From Qipengyuania_C sp046254955 (GTDB lineage Bacteria; Pseudomonadota; Alphaproteobacteria; Sphingomonadales; Sphingomonadaceae), in contig NZ_JBJXRG010000002.1 of the NCBI RefSeq assembly GCF_046254955.1, positions 372,001 through 436,000 on the forward strand: a DNA stretch of 64,000 nucleotides, written 5' to 3'. This document shows positions 27,532 through 35,918 of this stretch, one piece after another. Position numbers and translations under genes: made by a program. The notes under the pieces were generated by a model. That model saw only the letters and a list, made by a program, of their open reading frames with translations, made no database searches and was not told the DNA's origin. Numbering within the stretch: position 1 is the stretch's first letter; every line of letters begins with the position of its first letter.

Positions 27532-29745
27532 ATGGCGAGTATTGCAAACCTGCCGAGACGATCTCCCCGCTGGTGGCGGCGTTTCGTCGTGGGCGCGCGG
27601 CGAGCCAACATATTTGCCCTTCTCGAATTCGCTGCGCTGGCCGTGTTCCTACTCATGGTGGGCGCAACGTATCTCGCCTTTACCACCGCCCCGCCTGATG
27701 GGCAGCTATTGCCATCGGGGCAGGTAGCGCTCTTGCTGATCGGCACGCTGGTTCCCGCGATGACCTTGTTAGTCTTCTGGGGCAGACGGAGGGCATTGCG
27801 GCGCGCCGCTGGAAGTACCGCACGGCTCCATGTCCGGCTCGTATTTTTCTTCTCACTCGTTGCCGCCATTCCGACCCTGCTAGTAGCCGGGTTTGCCGCG
27901 ATCCTTTTCCAGGTCGGGGTCGATTTCTGGTTCTCAGACAATTCGCGCGGCCTGATGGAGAATGCGAACAAACTGGCGGAAGGCTATTACGAGCAGAACC
28001 AGCTCGATGTCGCCGGTGAAACCGTTTCAATGGCCGGGGACTTGCGTTTCTATTTCGAACAGGGCGGGACTCTGGCGGACGCTGAGTTTCCCGACGTCTA
28101 TCGGTTCCAGGCGCAGGGCAGGGACATCAACGAATCCGCCATCATGCAAGAAATGCCCGATGGCTCGCTGCGCCTCGCAGCCATGTTTGATTTGCGCAGC
28201 GGCAATGAGCCCAATCAGCTTGATGGCAAATTCCTTTCCGAACTGCGCTCAGGCGAACAGGTATATGTCGAAGGTAGCGAAACGCGAATCGAGGCGCTTG
28301 CTCCGATTGATCGGGAGTCGGGTATCTACCTCTATAATGCTCGAAGTTCGGAGGCGGATTCTTTCAATTCGTGGGAAAGCGCGCGTTCGATTTCGCAGGC
28401 TTATGATGTCCTGACAAGCCGCGCCCGGGCGCTCCAGTTGCGCTTCAATCTCGCGCTGTTTTTCGTTTCGCTGGGACTTGTCTGGCTGGCGATCTGGTTC
28501 GCGCTGCGCTTCGCCGATCGCCAAGTCGAACCGCTGACCGATCTGGTTGCCGCGGCACGTGAGGTGGGGGCGGGGAACTTTGCCCTACGCGTCGAAGGGC
28601 GCACCGGGGCGGACGAGATCGGCCTGCTAAACCGCGCTTTCAATCGCATGACCTCGCAGCTGGAGAAGCAAACAGCAGACCTAGTCTCGGCGAATTACGA
28701 ACTCGATGAAAGGCGCGCCTTTATCGAAGCGGTTCTAGGCTCCGTCACTGCCGGGATCATCTCGATCGATGCGGACGGGCGCATCTTATTGATGAACAGC
28801 TCGGCAGAGGAACTGTTGCTCGAAGATGGCAAGGGGGATGTCGCGGGTGCGATGCTTGCCGATATCGCCCCTCAGATCGCGGCCATGGCCGAAGCCGGCG
28901 TGGAGCAAGGCGTCGTGAGCGCCAACAAGGGCGGTGAGCTTCGCACCCTCGCTGTCCGGATCGGGCATGACCAGGACGATCAGGTTATCACTTTCGAGGA
29001 CATCACCAGCCAGCTGCTCAACCAGCGGCAGGCTGCATGGTCTGATGTAGCACGGCGGATTGCGCACGAGATCAAGAATCCCCTCACGCCCATCCAGCTT
29101 GCTACTGAGCGCCTGAAAAGACGCTATCGATCCCAGATCGAAAGCGACGGGGAACTATTCGACGACTTGCTGAATACGATAGTCAGGCAGGTGGGCGATC
29201 TGCGCAAGATGGTCGACGAATTCTCTTCCTTTGCGCGCCTTCCCAAACCGGTATTCCGGCAGGAAGACGCCATGGATCTCGTCAAGCAGGCGTTGTTCCT
29301 TCAGGAAGTCGCCCATCCGCAAGTGAACTTCGGCTTCCAGACCGATCTCGAAGGCCCGGTCGAATTCAATGCCGACCGGCACCAGGTCGGCCAGGCGCTG
29401 ACCAATGTCCTGAAGAATGCGGTCGAGGCCGTTGAAGCCAAGGCCAAAATGTCCGAACCGGACTATCGCGGCAGGATCAATGTCACTCTCTCTGCCGATG
29501 ACGAGCGGATCCGCGTCGTCATCGAGGACAATGGTATCGGGCTACCACAAGACAGCCAGAGCATCCTCGAGCCCTATGTGACGACGCGCGAAAAGGGCAC
29601 GGGGCTCGGCCTCGCAATCGTAAACAAGATTGTCGAAGAACATGGGGGAGAAATGAACCTTGCCCCATCCGATCAAGAAGGCACGCGCATTGTCCTGCGC
29701 TTCGCCCGCAAGCCCGAAGCTCTTGCAAAGGAGCGCGGCGAATGA
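27532..29745 (+). CDS. ntrY: Membrane sensor histidine kinase NtrY
   Basis: A 737-residue kinase paired with NtrX. Membrane spans at about 27-50, 64-84 and 103-128 are followed by a periplasmic sensor (129-300), a fourth span (303-325), a HAMP linker, a PAS domain (about 395-490), and the kinase core with H512 in RIAHEIKNPLTPIQLATERL and the ATP boxes EDNGIGLPQ and TREKGTGLGLAIV. Length and layout are those of alphaproteobacterial NtrY, which is linked to nitrogen and redox/envelope control. No ribosome site is evident at the ATG; an inverted repeat takes its place. Confidence 0.94.
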   Translation: MASIANLPRRSPRWWRRFVVGARRANIFALLEFAALAVFLLMVGATYLAFTTAPPDGQLLPSGQVALLLIGTLVPAMTLLVFWGRRRALRRAAGSTARLHVRLVFFFSLVAAIPTLLVAGFAAILFQVGVDFWFSDNSRGLMENANKLAEGYYEQNQLDVAGETVSMAGDLRFYFEQGGTLADAEFPDVYRFQAQGRDINESAIMQEMPDGSLRLAAMFDLRSGNEPNQLDGKFLSELRSGEQVYVEGSETRIEALAPIDRESGIYLYNARSSEADSFNSWESARSISQAYDVLTSRARALQLRFNLALFFVSLGLVWLAIWFALRFADRQVEPLTDLVAAAREVGAGNFALRVEGRTGADEIGLLNRAFNRMTSQLEKQTADLVSANYELDERRAFIEAVLGSVTAGIISIDADGRILLMNSSAEELLLEDGKGDVAGAMLADIAPQIAAMAEAGVEQGVVSANKGGELRTLAVRIGHDQDDQVITFEDITSQLLNQRQAAWSDVARRIAHEIKNPLTPIQLATERLKRRYRSQIESDGELFDDLLNTIVRQVGDLRKMVDEFSSFARLPKPVFRQEDAMDLVKQALFLQEVAHPQVNFGFQTDLEGPVEFNADRHQVGQALTNVLKNAVEAVEAKAKMSEPDYRGRINVTLSADDERIRVVIEDNGIGLPQDSQSILEPYVTTREKGTGLGLAIVNKIVEEHGGEMNLAPSDQEGTRIVLRFARKPEALAKERGE

Positions 29746-29773
29746 ATGAACTTTCCTGCGAGGTTATAAGAGC

Positions 29774-31156
29774 ATGGCTCTAGATATTCTGATTGTTGAT
29801 GACGAGCACGACATTCGCGAGCTCGTCTCAGGCGTCTTGAGCGATGAGGGCTACGAATGCCGCACGGCCGGGGACAGCAAGGCCGCGCTCGATATGATCG
29901 ACGAGCGCCGGCCCAGTCTCGTCCTGCTCGATGTCTGGCTCCACGGGAGTCCGATGGACGGACTGGAAGTGCTTGATGCGATCAAGCAGCGTGAGCCCGA
30001 ACTGCCCGTATTGGTGTTCTCGGGTCACGGGAACATCGACACGGCCGTATCGGCAGTCAGCCGGGGCGCGATGGATTTCATTGAAAAGCCCTTCGAAGCG
30101 GAACGATTGCTGCTGCTGGTCGAAAGAGCAACCGAGACCGAGCGGCTCCGCCGCGAGAATGTCCGGCTGCGCGAGGGTTTCGGCCACGGCGAAGAGTTCA
30201 CCGGCAATTCCTCCGCTATCAACACGGTGCGAGCCACGCTCAAACGCGTCGCAAATACCGGAAGCCGGGTTCTCATCACAGGGCCAGGCGGGGCTGGCAA
30301 GGAAGTGGCTGCGCGCCTGCTTCACGCCTGGAGCCCGCGTGTCGGCCATGCCTTCGTAACGGTCAATTCGGCGCGGATCACTCCCGAGCGCTTCGAACAT
30401 GAACTGTTCGGCGAGGAGGCGGAGGGCAAGCTCGTCCGTCCGGGACTTCTCGAAACGGCCGACGGAGGCACGCTCTATCTCGACGAAGTGGCTGATATGC
30501 CGCTTTCGACCCAGGCGCGTATCCTGCGTGTCCTTACCGAACAAAGCTTCGTGCGTGTGGGTGGATCCCGCCAGATTGGTGTCGATGTGCGCGTGGTTTC
30601 ATCCAGCTCGCGGGACCTGCAGGCCGAGATGGACGCAAAGAACTTTCGCGAGGACTTGTTCTATCGGCTTAATGTGGTGCCGGTATCGATCCCGTCACTG
30701 TCCGAGCGGCGCGATGATATTCCCGCGCTCGCCGAACATTTCTTTACCCGCTATGCTGCCGAGCAGGGTATCCCGGCACCGGAGCTTGGAGAAGAGGCTC
30801 TCGCAGCACTACAGGCGTATGACTGGCCCGGAAATGTCCGTCAGCTTCGCAATGTTGTCGAACGAACCATCATCCTGACCCCGCGGGAAAATTTTGAGAA
30901 AGTGGAAGCTGATATGCTTCCTGCGGAAGTCACAGGCGGGAAGCTGGGATCCGGAGGTGGTCTGACAGCCTTGATGGGTGCCCCCTTGCGCGAAGCCAGG
31001 GAGAGCTTCGAGCGTGAGTATCTCAGCGTGCAGATACGCAGGTTTTCCGGCAACATCTCAAAGACGGCGAGCTTCATCGGGATGGAGCGATCCGCGCTTC
31101 ACCGTAAACTCAAGCTGCTCGGCATGGCGAACCGCAAGAGTGATGACGACGACTAG
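29774..31156 (+). CDS. ntrX: Response regulator NtrX
   Basis: The 460 residues comprise a receiver (D53 in LLDVWLHGSPMDG), an AAA+ domain with a P-loop GPGGAGKE and Walker B LYLDEVADMP, and a C-terminal Fis-like helix (NISKTASFIGMERSALHRKL). The sigma-54 contact motif GAFTGA is missing: the segment after HELFGEE reads AEGKLVRPGLLE. This is usual for NtrX, which therefore probably acts with the main sigma factor or as a repressor and not as a sigma-54 activator. It lies 28 bases after ntrY. Confidence 0.94.
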   Translation: MALDILIVDDEHDIRELVSGVLSDEGYECRTAGDSKAALDMIDERRPSLVLLDVWLHGSPMDGLEVLDAIKQREPELPVLVFSGHGNIDTAVSAVSRGAMDFIEKPFEAERLLLLVERATETERLRRENVRLREGFGHGEEFTGNSSAINTVRATLKRVANTGSRVLITGPGGAGKEVAARLLHAWSPRVGHAFVTVNSARITPERFEHELFGEEAEGKLVRPGLLETADGGTLYLDEVADMPLSTQARILRVLTEQSFVRVGGSRQIGVDVRVVSSSSRDLQAEMDAKNFREDLFYRLNVVPVSIPSLSERRDDIPALAEHFFTRYAAEQGIPAPELGEEALAALQAYDWPGNVRQLRNVVERTIILTPRENFEKVEADMLPAEVTGGKLGSGGGLTALMGAPLREARESFEREYLSVQIRRFSGNISKTASFIGMERSALHRKLKLLGMANRKSDDDD

Positions 31157-31235
31157 ATATTGCCTGAAGAACAAACGCAGTTTCTTCTGAAACATTTGCG
31201 AAACGCGAAATTGTCACTATTTTAGGCAATTAGGC

Positions 31236-31260
31236 GGGCAGGGGCACCAGCGTCCTGCCC
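31236..31260 (+). promoter_or_regulatory. Hairpin in the hfq leader
   Basis: GGGCAGG (31236-31242) can pair with CCTGCCC (31254-31260) across an 11-base loop, 48 bases before the hfq ATG. There is no T-run, so it is not a standard terminator. Since Hfq often represses its own mRNA, a leader structure would be a natural site, but that is inference. Confidence 0.3.
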
Positions 31261-31308
31261 AGATTGCGGCGCGCCAAGGGCGGCTGCCAAGAACAAAGGA
31301 GACTGGCA

Positions 31309-31848
31309 ATGCCCAGCGAAAACACTCTCTCGGCCCGGCCGAAAGCAACACCAGCTGACGATCAGAAGAAGGGCGGAAAGCAGCCAAGCCTGCAAGACGC
31401 GTTCCTCAACCAATTGCGCAAGGACAAGACTCCTGTGACGATGTTCCTCGTCAAAGGGGTAAAATTGCAAGGCATTGTGACCTGGTTCGACAATTTCTCG
31501 ATCCTGCTGCGACGCGATGGGCAATCGCAACTGGTTTACAAGCATGCGGTGTCGACCATCATGCCATCGCAGCCGATGGATACGGCGCAGTTCGCCAGTC
31601 AGAATTCGAATGCCAAACAGCGCCTGCTGCAGGACGTTTTCCTGTCGCGCGTGACGGAAGCCGAAGCGCAAGTGACGATGTTCCTCGTCAATGGCGTTAT
31701 GCTTCAAGGACAGATCGCTGCTTACGACTTGTTCTGCATGCTGCTCGAACGCGAAGGCATGGTGCAACTGGCCTACAAGCACGCTGTTTCGACCATCCAG
31801 CCTGCCGGGCCGGTCGACCTAAGCGAAGACTGGGATAACGACGACTGA
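31309..31848 (+). CDS. hfq: RNA chaperone Hfq with two tandem Sm domains
   Basis: Hfq normally has one Sm domain of about 70 residues; this 179-residue protein has two. Domain 1 (about 25-88) keeps SLQD, a basic rim (R37, K38), GVKLQG (K52) and YKHAVSTI. Domain 2 (about 103-165) keeps LLQD and YKHAVSTI, so the proximal uridine pocket looks intact, but the rim reads TEAEA and the distal-face lysine is methionine (GVMLQG). A ring would need three chains. The ATG at 31309 is set by AAAGGAGA upstream. It lies between ntrX and hflX, the usual alphaproteobacterial place. The N-terminal 24 residues are polar and look disordered. Confidence 0.93.
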   Translation: MPSENTLSARPKATPADDQKKGGKQPSLQDAFLNQLRKDKTPVTMFLVKGVKLQGIVTWFDNFSILLRRDGQSQLVYKHAVSTIMPSQPMDTAQFASQNSNAKQRLLQDVFLSRVTEAEAQVTMFLVNGVMLQGQIAAYDLFCMLLEREGMVQLAYKHAVSTIQPAGPVDLSEDWDNDD

Positions 31849-31865
31849 GCTTTGATGATGACCTC

Positions 31866-33182
31866 ATGGGCGAGGTTTCGCGCGGTGCCCGCGCGCTCGT
31901 AATCGTTCCTGACATTTCAGGGCAAGGGTATGACCTCGACGCCGAAGCCAGGCTTGAGGAAGCGTCTTCGCTCGCCCTCGCAATCGGTATCGAAGTCGTG
32001 TCGGCGTCGATCATCCCCGTGCGTTCGGTAAAACCGGGCACCTTGTTTGGCTCCGGGCAGATCGAAAACATCGCGATCGAGTGCAATTTGCACGAGGCTG
32101 CGCTCGTGATTGTCGACGGCGCCCTCTCCGCTATCCAGCAGCGCAACCTCGAAGAGAAGCTATCGCGCAAGGTCATCGATCGTACGGGCCTGATCCTCGA
32201 AATATTCGGGGAACGCGCGGCTACAGCTGAAGGCCGCCTGCAAGTCGAGCTGGCTCACCTGGATTACCAGCAGAGCCGCCTCGTGCGCAGTTGGACCCAC
32301 CTCGAACGGCAGCGCGGCGGCTTCGGCTTCCTTGGCGGTCCGGGCGAAACGCAGATCGAGGCCGACCGGCGCATGATCCGCCAGCGGATGGGGCGCTTGC
32401 GCCGCGAACTCGAGCAAGTGCGCAAGACGCGCAAGCTGCATCGTGACAGACGGGGAAGGGCGCCCTGGCCCGTTATCGCACTGGTCGGCTATACCAATGC
32501 CGGCAAATCCACGCTGTTCAACCGGATGACCGGCTCCGATGTGATGGCCGAAGACCTGCTCTTCGCTACCCTTGATCCGACTATGCGCGCGATATCGCTA
32601 CCCGCGGTCGACAAGGCGATCCTGTCGGATACAGTAGGCTTCATTTCCGACCTTCCGACACAGCTCGTCGCCGCCTTTCGCGCGACGCTGGAAGAAGTCA
32701 CAGGGGCCGACGTGATCCTCCATGTGCGCGACATTGCCAGCCCATCTAGCGCCGCGCAGAAGAAGCAAGTGCTCCAGGTCCTGGGCGATCTGGGAATTGC
32801 CACAAGCGAACCGGAAAACACCGAGCGTGCGGAAATCGAGATCCCGATCATCGAGGTCTGGAACAAGATGGACCAGTTGGGCGGCGATGCCGCGCAGGAA
32901 TTGCGAGAAGTGGCGAACCTCGATCCAGGAGTCGTCGCCTTGAGCGCTCTCACCGGCGAGGGTCTCGAAGATCTGACGGAAGCGCTAGGGAATGTCCTTA
33001 CCAGCGGCGCGATACAGCGTGACTTCGTTCTTCCCGCTAGCGCCGGCAAGCGCATTGCTTGGCTTCATGCGCATGGCGATGTTCTTGAGGACACCGATGC
33101 GGGCGAGGGGGACGATGGGCCGATGCGGCGCCTCACGGTCCGCCTCAGGGCCAAGGAACTCGGCCAGTTCGAGAACCTATGA
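31866..33182 (+). CDS. hflX: Ribosome-associated GTPase HflX
   Basis: HflX binds and can split stalled ribosomes. Residues 1-195 are the N-terminal HflX domain and coiled coil, ending in the glycine-rich GGFGFLGGPGETQIEADRR; the G domain has G1 GYTNAGKS (208-215), G3 DTVGFI and G4 NKMD. The 438 residues are normal. The ATG at 31866 is 17 bases after the hfq stop; in-frame codons before it are family-like but lack a standard start. Its stop overlaps mazG by six bases, tail to tail. Confidence 0.95.
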   Translation: MGEVSRGARALVIVPDISGQGYDLDAEARLEEASSLALAIGIEVVSASIIPVRSVKPGTLFGSGQIENIAIECNLHEAALVIVDGALSAIQQRNLEEKLSRKVIDRTGLILEIFGERAATAEGRLQVELAHLDYQQSRLVRSWTHLERQRGGFGFLGGPGETQIEADRRMIRQRMGRLRRELEQVRKTRKLHRDRRGRAPWPVIALVGYTNAGKSTLFNRMTGSDVMAEDLLFATLDPTMRAISLPAVDKAILSDTVGFISDLPTQLVAAFRATLEEVTGADVILHVRDIASPSSAAQKKQVLQVLGDLGIATSEPENTERAEIEIPIIEVWNKMDQLGGDAAQELREVANLDPGVVALSALTGEGLEDLTEALGNVLTSGAIQRDFVLPASAGKRIAWLHAHGDVLEDTDAGEGDDGPMRRLTVRLRAKELGQFENL

Positions 33183-33932
33183 GGGCTCGGACTTCTTGAC
33201 CTGCTGCCAAAGCGCTTCCTGTTCATCAATCTTCAGCCCGTCAATCGAACCTCCGGCGAGCATCTCCATCGAACGGTAGCGACGCTCGAACTTCGCATTG
33301 CCGGCGCGTAAGGCGTCTTCCGGTGCAATCTTCAGGAACCGGAGCAGGTTCACCACCGCGAATAACAGGTCACCGGCCTCTTCTTCGATCTTGTCTGCAG
33401 GTGCAGCTTCAAGTTCCTCGATTTCTTCGATAATCTTCTGGCGCGGACCATCTGTGTCGCGCCAGTCGAACCCGTCACGGGCAGCGCGTTTCTGGAGTTT
33501 TTCAGCGCGGACGAGGGCGGGCAGGGTTTTTGCCACCCCATCCATGCTGCTTTGCGCACCGCTCGCCTCGCGTTCGGCTGCCTTGAGGTCCTCCCAGCGT
33601 TTCTCGCCCATCTGGCCACCTTCGGAACCAAAAATATGCGGGTGGCGGGCCTCCATCTTGTCCGAAATGGTCCTCGCGACGTCGCGAAAGGCGAAATGAC
33701 CCGCTTCCTCCGCCATGCGCGCATGGAACACCACCTGGAACAGCAAATCCCCCAGTTCGCCGCGCAGATCGTCCATATCCGTACGCTCGATCGCGTCGGC
33801 GACTTCGTAGGCTTCCTCGATAGTGTAGGGTGCGATCGTCCCGAAATCCTGCGCACGGTCCCACTCGCATCCGTTTTCCGGATCGCGCAATGTCGCCATT
33901 ATTGTCAGGAGCCGATCGATCTGATCCGTCAT
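33177..33932 (-). CDS. mazG: Nucleoside triphosphate pyrophosphohydrolase MazG
   Basis: MazG hydrolyses nucleoside triphosphates to monophosphates, clearing unwanted or damaged nucleotides. The 251 residues hold two MazG modules: the first with CEWDRAQDFGTIAPYTIEEA and GELGDLLFQVVFHA, the second with IIEEIEELEAA and EEEAGDLLFAVVNLLRF, giving the paired metal-binding glutamates and aspartates. The ATG at 33932 was chosen on the family N-terminus (TDQIDRLLTIMATLRDP); a longer open frame upstream is not native. Typical end of the ntr-hfq-hflX region. Confidence 0.93.
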   Translation of the reverse strand: MTDQIDRLLTIMATLRDPENGCEWDRAQDFGTIAPYTIEEAYEVADAIERTDMDDLRGELGDLLFQVVFHARMAEEAGHFAFRDVARTISDKMEARHPHIFGSEGGQMGEKRWEDLKAAEREASGAQSSMDGVAKTLPALVRAEKLQKRAARDGFDWRDTDGPRQKIIEEIEELEAAPADKIEEEAGDLLFAVVNLLRFLKIAPEDALRAGNAKFERRYRSMEMLAGGSIDGLKIDEQEALWQQVKKSEPS

Positions 33933-34014
33933 ATACACTCCGCGAAACGAAACTGAGCCGTATCCGCACTTTTTCGGCGCGCTCGCCATGCAAAGCAACA
34001 GAGGGACACCATCC

Positions 34015-34776
34015 ATGCACGATCTTTTCGACCTCACGGGCCAAACCGCCGTTGTAACCGGGGCTGGGCGCGGGATCGGACGCGGCATTGCCGAAGTGTT
34101 GGCATCAGCCGGTGCGAATGTCGTGTGCGCGGCGCGCAGGACCAACGAGATCGAGGAGACTGCCTCCATCATCAATGCGTCGAACGAAGGCGGCAGGTCT
34201 ATTGCTCAAACCACAGATGTGACGAGCGAAGAGCAGATGGAAGCGCTCGCGCAGCGCGCAATCGACGAGTACGGACGGCTCGATATCTGGGTGAACAATG
34301 CCGGTGGTTCGCCAGTATCTCAACCGTTGATCGAACTGCCGCTCGACGAATGGCAGCGGACTTTCGATGTGAATCTTACTTCAATTTTCTTCGGTGTCAG
34401 AGCCGCTTGCAAACACTTCGGTGATGGTAGCCGGATCCTGAACATCTCCTCGCTTGCAGGCCAGGATCCGTTTCCCGGCAGCGGCCACTACAGCGCAGCG
34501 AAGGCCGGCGTGAACATGCTCACCAAGACCCTGGCGCACGAATTGGGACCTAAAACGCGGATCAACACAATCATGCCTGGTTTCGTACCCACCGAAACGG
34601 TGAAGATCGCGCTTGATATGGAAGACGAAGATTTCCCGGAACTGGAGAAGCAGCTTAATTTGCCTGTCGGCCGGTTGGGAACTCCGGAGGATATCGGGGC
34701 TACAGCGCTCTATCTGTGTTCGCGTGCCTCCAACTGGGTTACAGGACAATGTTTGCGTATTGCCGGGACACCTTGA
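34015..34776 (+). CDS. SDR-family oxidoreductase
   Basis: The 253-residue protein is a classical short-chain dehydrogenase: cofactor motif GAGRGIG (16-22), NNAG, serine in NISSLAG, and the YxxxK pair Y159/K163 in HYSAAKAG. The lack of a basic residue directly after the glycine motif and the ARR at 40-42 make NADP(H) possible. It resembles 3-oxoacyl-ACP reductase or hydroxysteroid dehydrogenase-type SDRs; the substrate is not decidable. The ATG at 34015 follows GAGGGA. It is divergent from mazG. Confidence 0.88.
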   Translation: MHDLFDLTGQTAVVTGAGRGIGRGIAEVLASAGANVVCAARRTNEIEETASIINASNEGGRSIAQTTDVTSEEQMEALAQRAIDEYGRLDIWVNNAGGSPVSQPLIELPLDEWQRTFDVNLTSIFFGVRAACKHFGDGSRILNISSLAGQDPFPGSGHYSAAKAGVNMLTKTLAHELGPKTRINTIMPGFVPTETVKIALDMEDEDFPELEKQLNLPVGRLGTPEDIGATALYLCSRASNWVTGQCLRIAGTP

Positions 34777-34986
34777 TCGGATTGATCCTGGTCTCAGGGT
34801 CGCTTGTGGGGGAATACTCCTGATCTGGGATGATCTGGGGGAGGTCTCGCGCGATCTGCCTTAGGTCTATTCCTCCCCAAACGTGGAATGATAATATATA
34901 TTATGTTAAATCAGGTAAGCCAACAGATTGTGAGGATATTGCCCTATCCCTCTGAATTCTCTGGTCTACTTCCCATCAGGTCACCT
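34777..34986. other. Intergenic region with AT-rich palindrome
   Basis: These 210 bases after the SDR gene hold no convincing gene. A weak hairpin (GATCCTG/CAGGGTC, one G-U pair) at 34784-34801 has no T-run. A perfect 14-base AT palindrome, ATAATATATATTAT, sits at 34891-34904, unlike the GC-rich surroundings. No promoter can be assigned, and the leftward small membrane gene ends at 34987. Confidence 0.4.
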
Positions 34987-35154
34987 CTATCGCACGAGAT
35001 CAATGAAAAGAAACACCAACGCAAAGATACCAACCCAGGCCAGAGCCATCACCAGGCCTTTCTTCCAGGAAAGCCGATGACCGGCCAATCCTCCAGCCAC
35101 CAAAATCAGTGCTCCGGCCAACCAGATGAGATGAACAACTTCAAATTCGCTCAT
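34987..35154 (-). CDS. Small hydrophobic membrane protein, coupled to the MBL hydrolase gene
   Basis: A 55-residue open frame on the reverse strand whose ATG overlaps the stop of the MBL hydrolase gene by four bases (ATGA). It encodes two hydrophobic helices (about residues 8-24, IWLAGALILVAGGL, and 34-52, LVMALAWVGIFALVFLF) with a basic turn between (HRLSWKK) that fits an inside loop, ending DLVR. The overlap, the clean two-helix design and the absence of another gene make it likely to be real. The function is unknown. Confidence 0.65.
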   Translation of the reverse strand: MSEFEVVHLIWLAGALILVAGGLAGHRLSWKKGLVMALAWVGIFALVFLFIDLVR

Positions 35155-35918
35155 GCTGTCAGCTCCAATCCGTCATATCCCACGATCACATTACTGGGGA
35201 CTTCATCGCAAAGACTGGCATAATCCATACTCTTGTCGAGATGGCTGAGTACAATCCTGCTTGCTTTACAACGCTTTCCAAGATCCAAAGCCATCTCGAG
35301 ATGGGCATGCGTCGGATGCGGTTCGCGCCTGAGACAATCGGTAACCAGCACGTCGCAACCATCAAAGCACTCGAGCATCTTATCCGTAATCTCGCTAAAG
35401 TCCGTCGCATATACGATTGATTTACCGTCATTTTCCAAGCGGAACCCGGTTGTCTCAGTTGGTCCATGCGGCATTTGCACCCAAGACACCCCGAACCCGG
35501 CGAAGATGCGCAACTTCTCAAGTGTCTCGAGCGCACAGATAGTCGGATAGCCAAACTCGCCGGCAAAAACGTAACTGAAGCGGCTCTTGAGCCGCCGCGC
35601 TGTCTCAACCCCGGCGTAAGCCGGGATAGGGCCTCCGCGACCGTATCTGAGGACCCTGAGATCATCGATACCATGACAGTGATCGGCATGATCGTGAGTC
35701 CAGAAGACCCCGTCGATCCGATCTATCTTGTTGTCGAGTAGCTGCTGGCGCAGGTCAGTCGAGGTATCAACAAGCACACGCCTGCCCTCATCGCTCTCGA
35801 CCAGGATTGAAACCCGGGTGCGACGATTACGCGGTTCTTCCGGATCGCAGTCACCCCAGTCGTCTCCCACTCGCGGTACGCCGGTTGACGTACCAGAGCC
35901 GAGCATAATCAGCTTCAC
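35151..35918 (-). CDS. MBL-fold metallo-hydrolase (PhnP-like)
   Basis: A 255-residue metallo-beta-lactamase-fold hydrolase. The metal motif is THDHADHCHG (H75, H77, D79, H80), with IMLGSGTSTGVPRVG at the start and VLSHLDKSMDY near the end. The pattern fits the PhnP-like/cyclic phosphodiesterase group, often found beside tatD. It overlaps tatD by ATGA on one side and the small membrane gene by ATGA on the other. The substrate could be a cyclic nucleotide or cyclic phosphate; this is inferred. Confidence 0.85.
   Translation of the reverse strand: MKLIMLGSGTSTGVPRVGDDWGDCDPEEPRNRRTRVSILVESDEGRRVLVDTSTDLRQQLLDNKIDRIDGVFWTHDHADHCHGIDDLRVLRYGRGGPIPAYAGVETARRLKSRFSYVFAGEFGYPTICALETLEKLRIFAGFGVSWVQMPHGPTETTGFRLENDGKSIVYATDFSEITDKMLECFDGCDVLVTDCLRREPHPTHAHLEMALDLGKRCKASRIVLSHLDKSMDYASLCDEVPSNVIVGYDGLELTA

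Noticed and set aside
33933..34175. N-terminal extension of MazG
   Set aside because: It runs antisense through the start of the SDR gene and does not match the MazG family; the ATG at 33932 does.
34784..34801. Possible terminator after the SDR gene
   Set aside because: The 7-bp stem has one G-U pair and is not followed by a T-run; not strong enough to list as a terminator.
35610..35625. CCCGGC/GCCGGG hairpin resembling a REP element
   Set aside because: It lies inside a normally conserved part of the MBL hydrolase (IPAYAGVETA) and has no partner hairpin, so it is more likely chance in GC-rich coding DNA.
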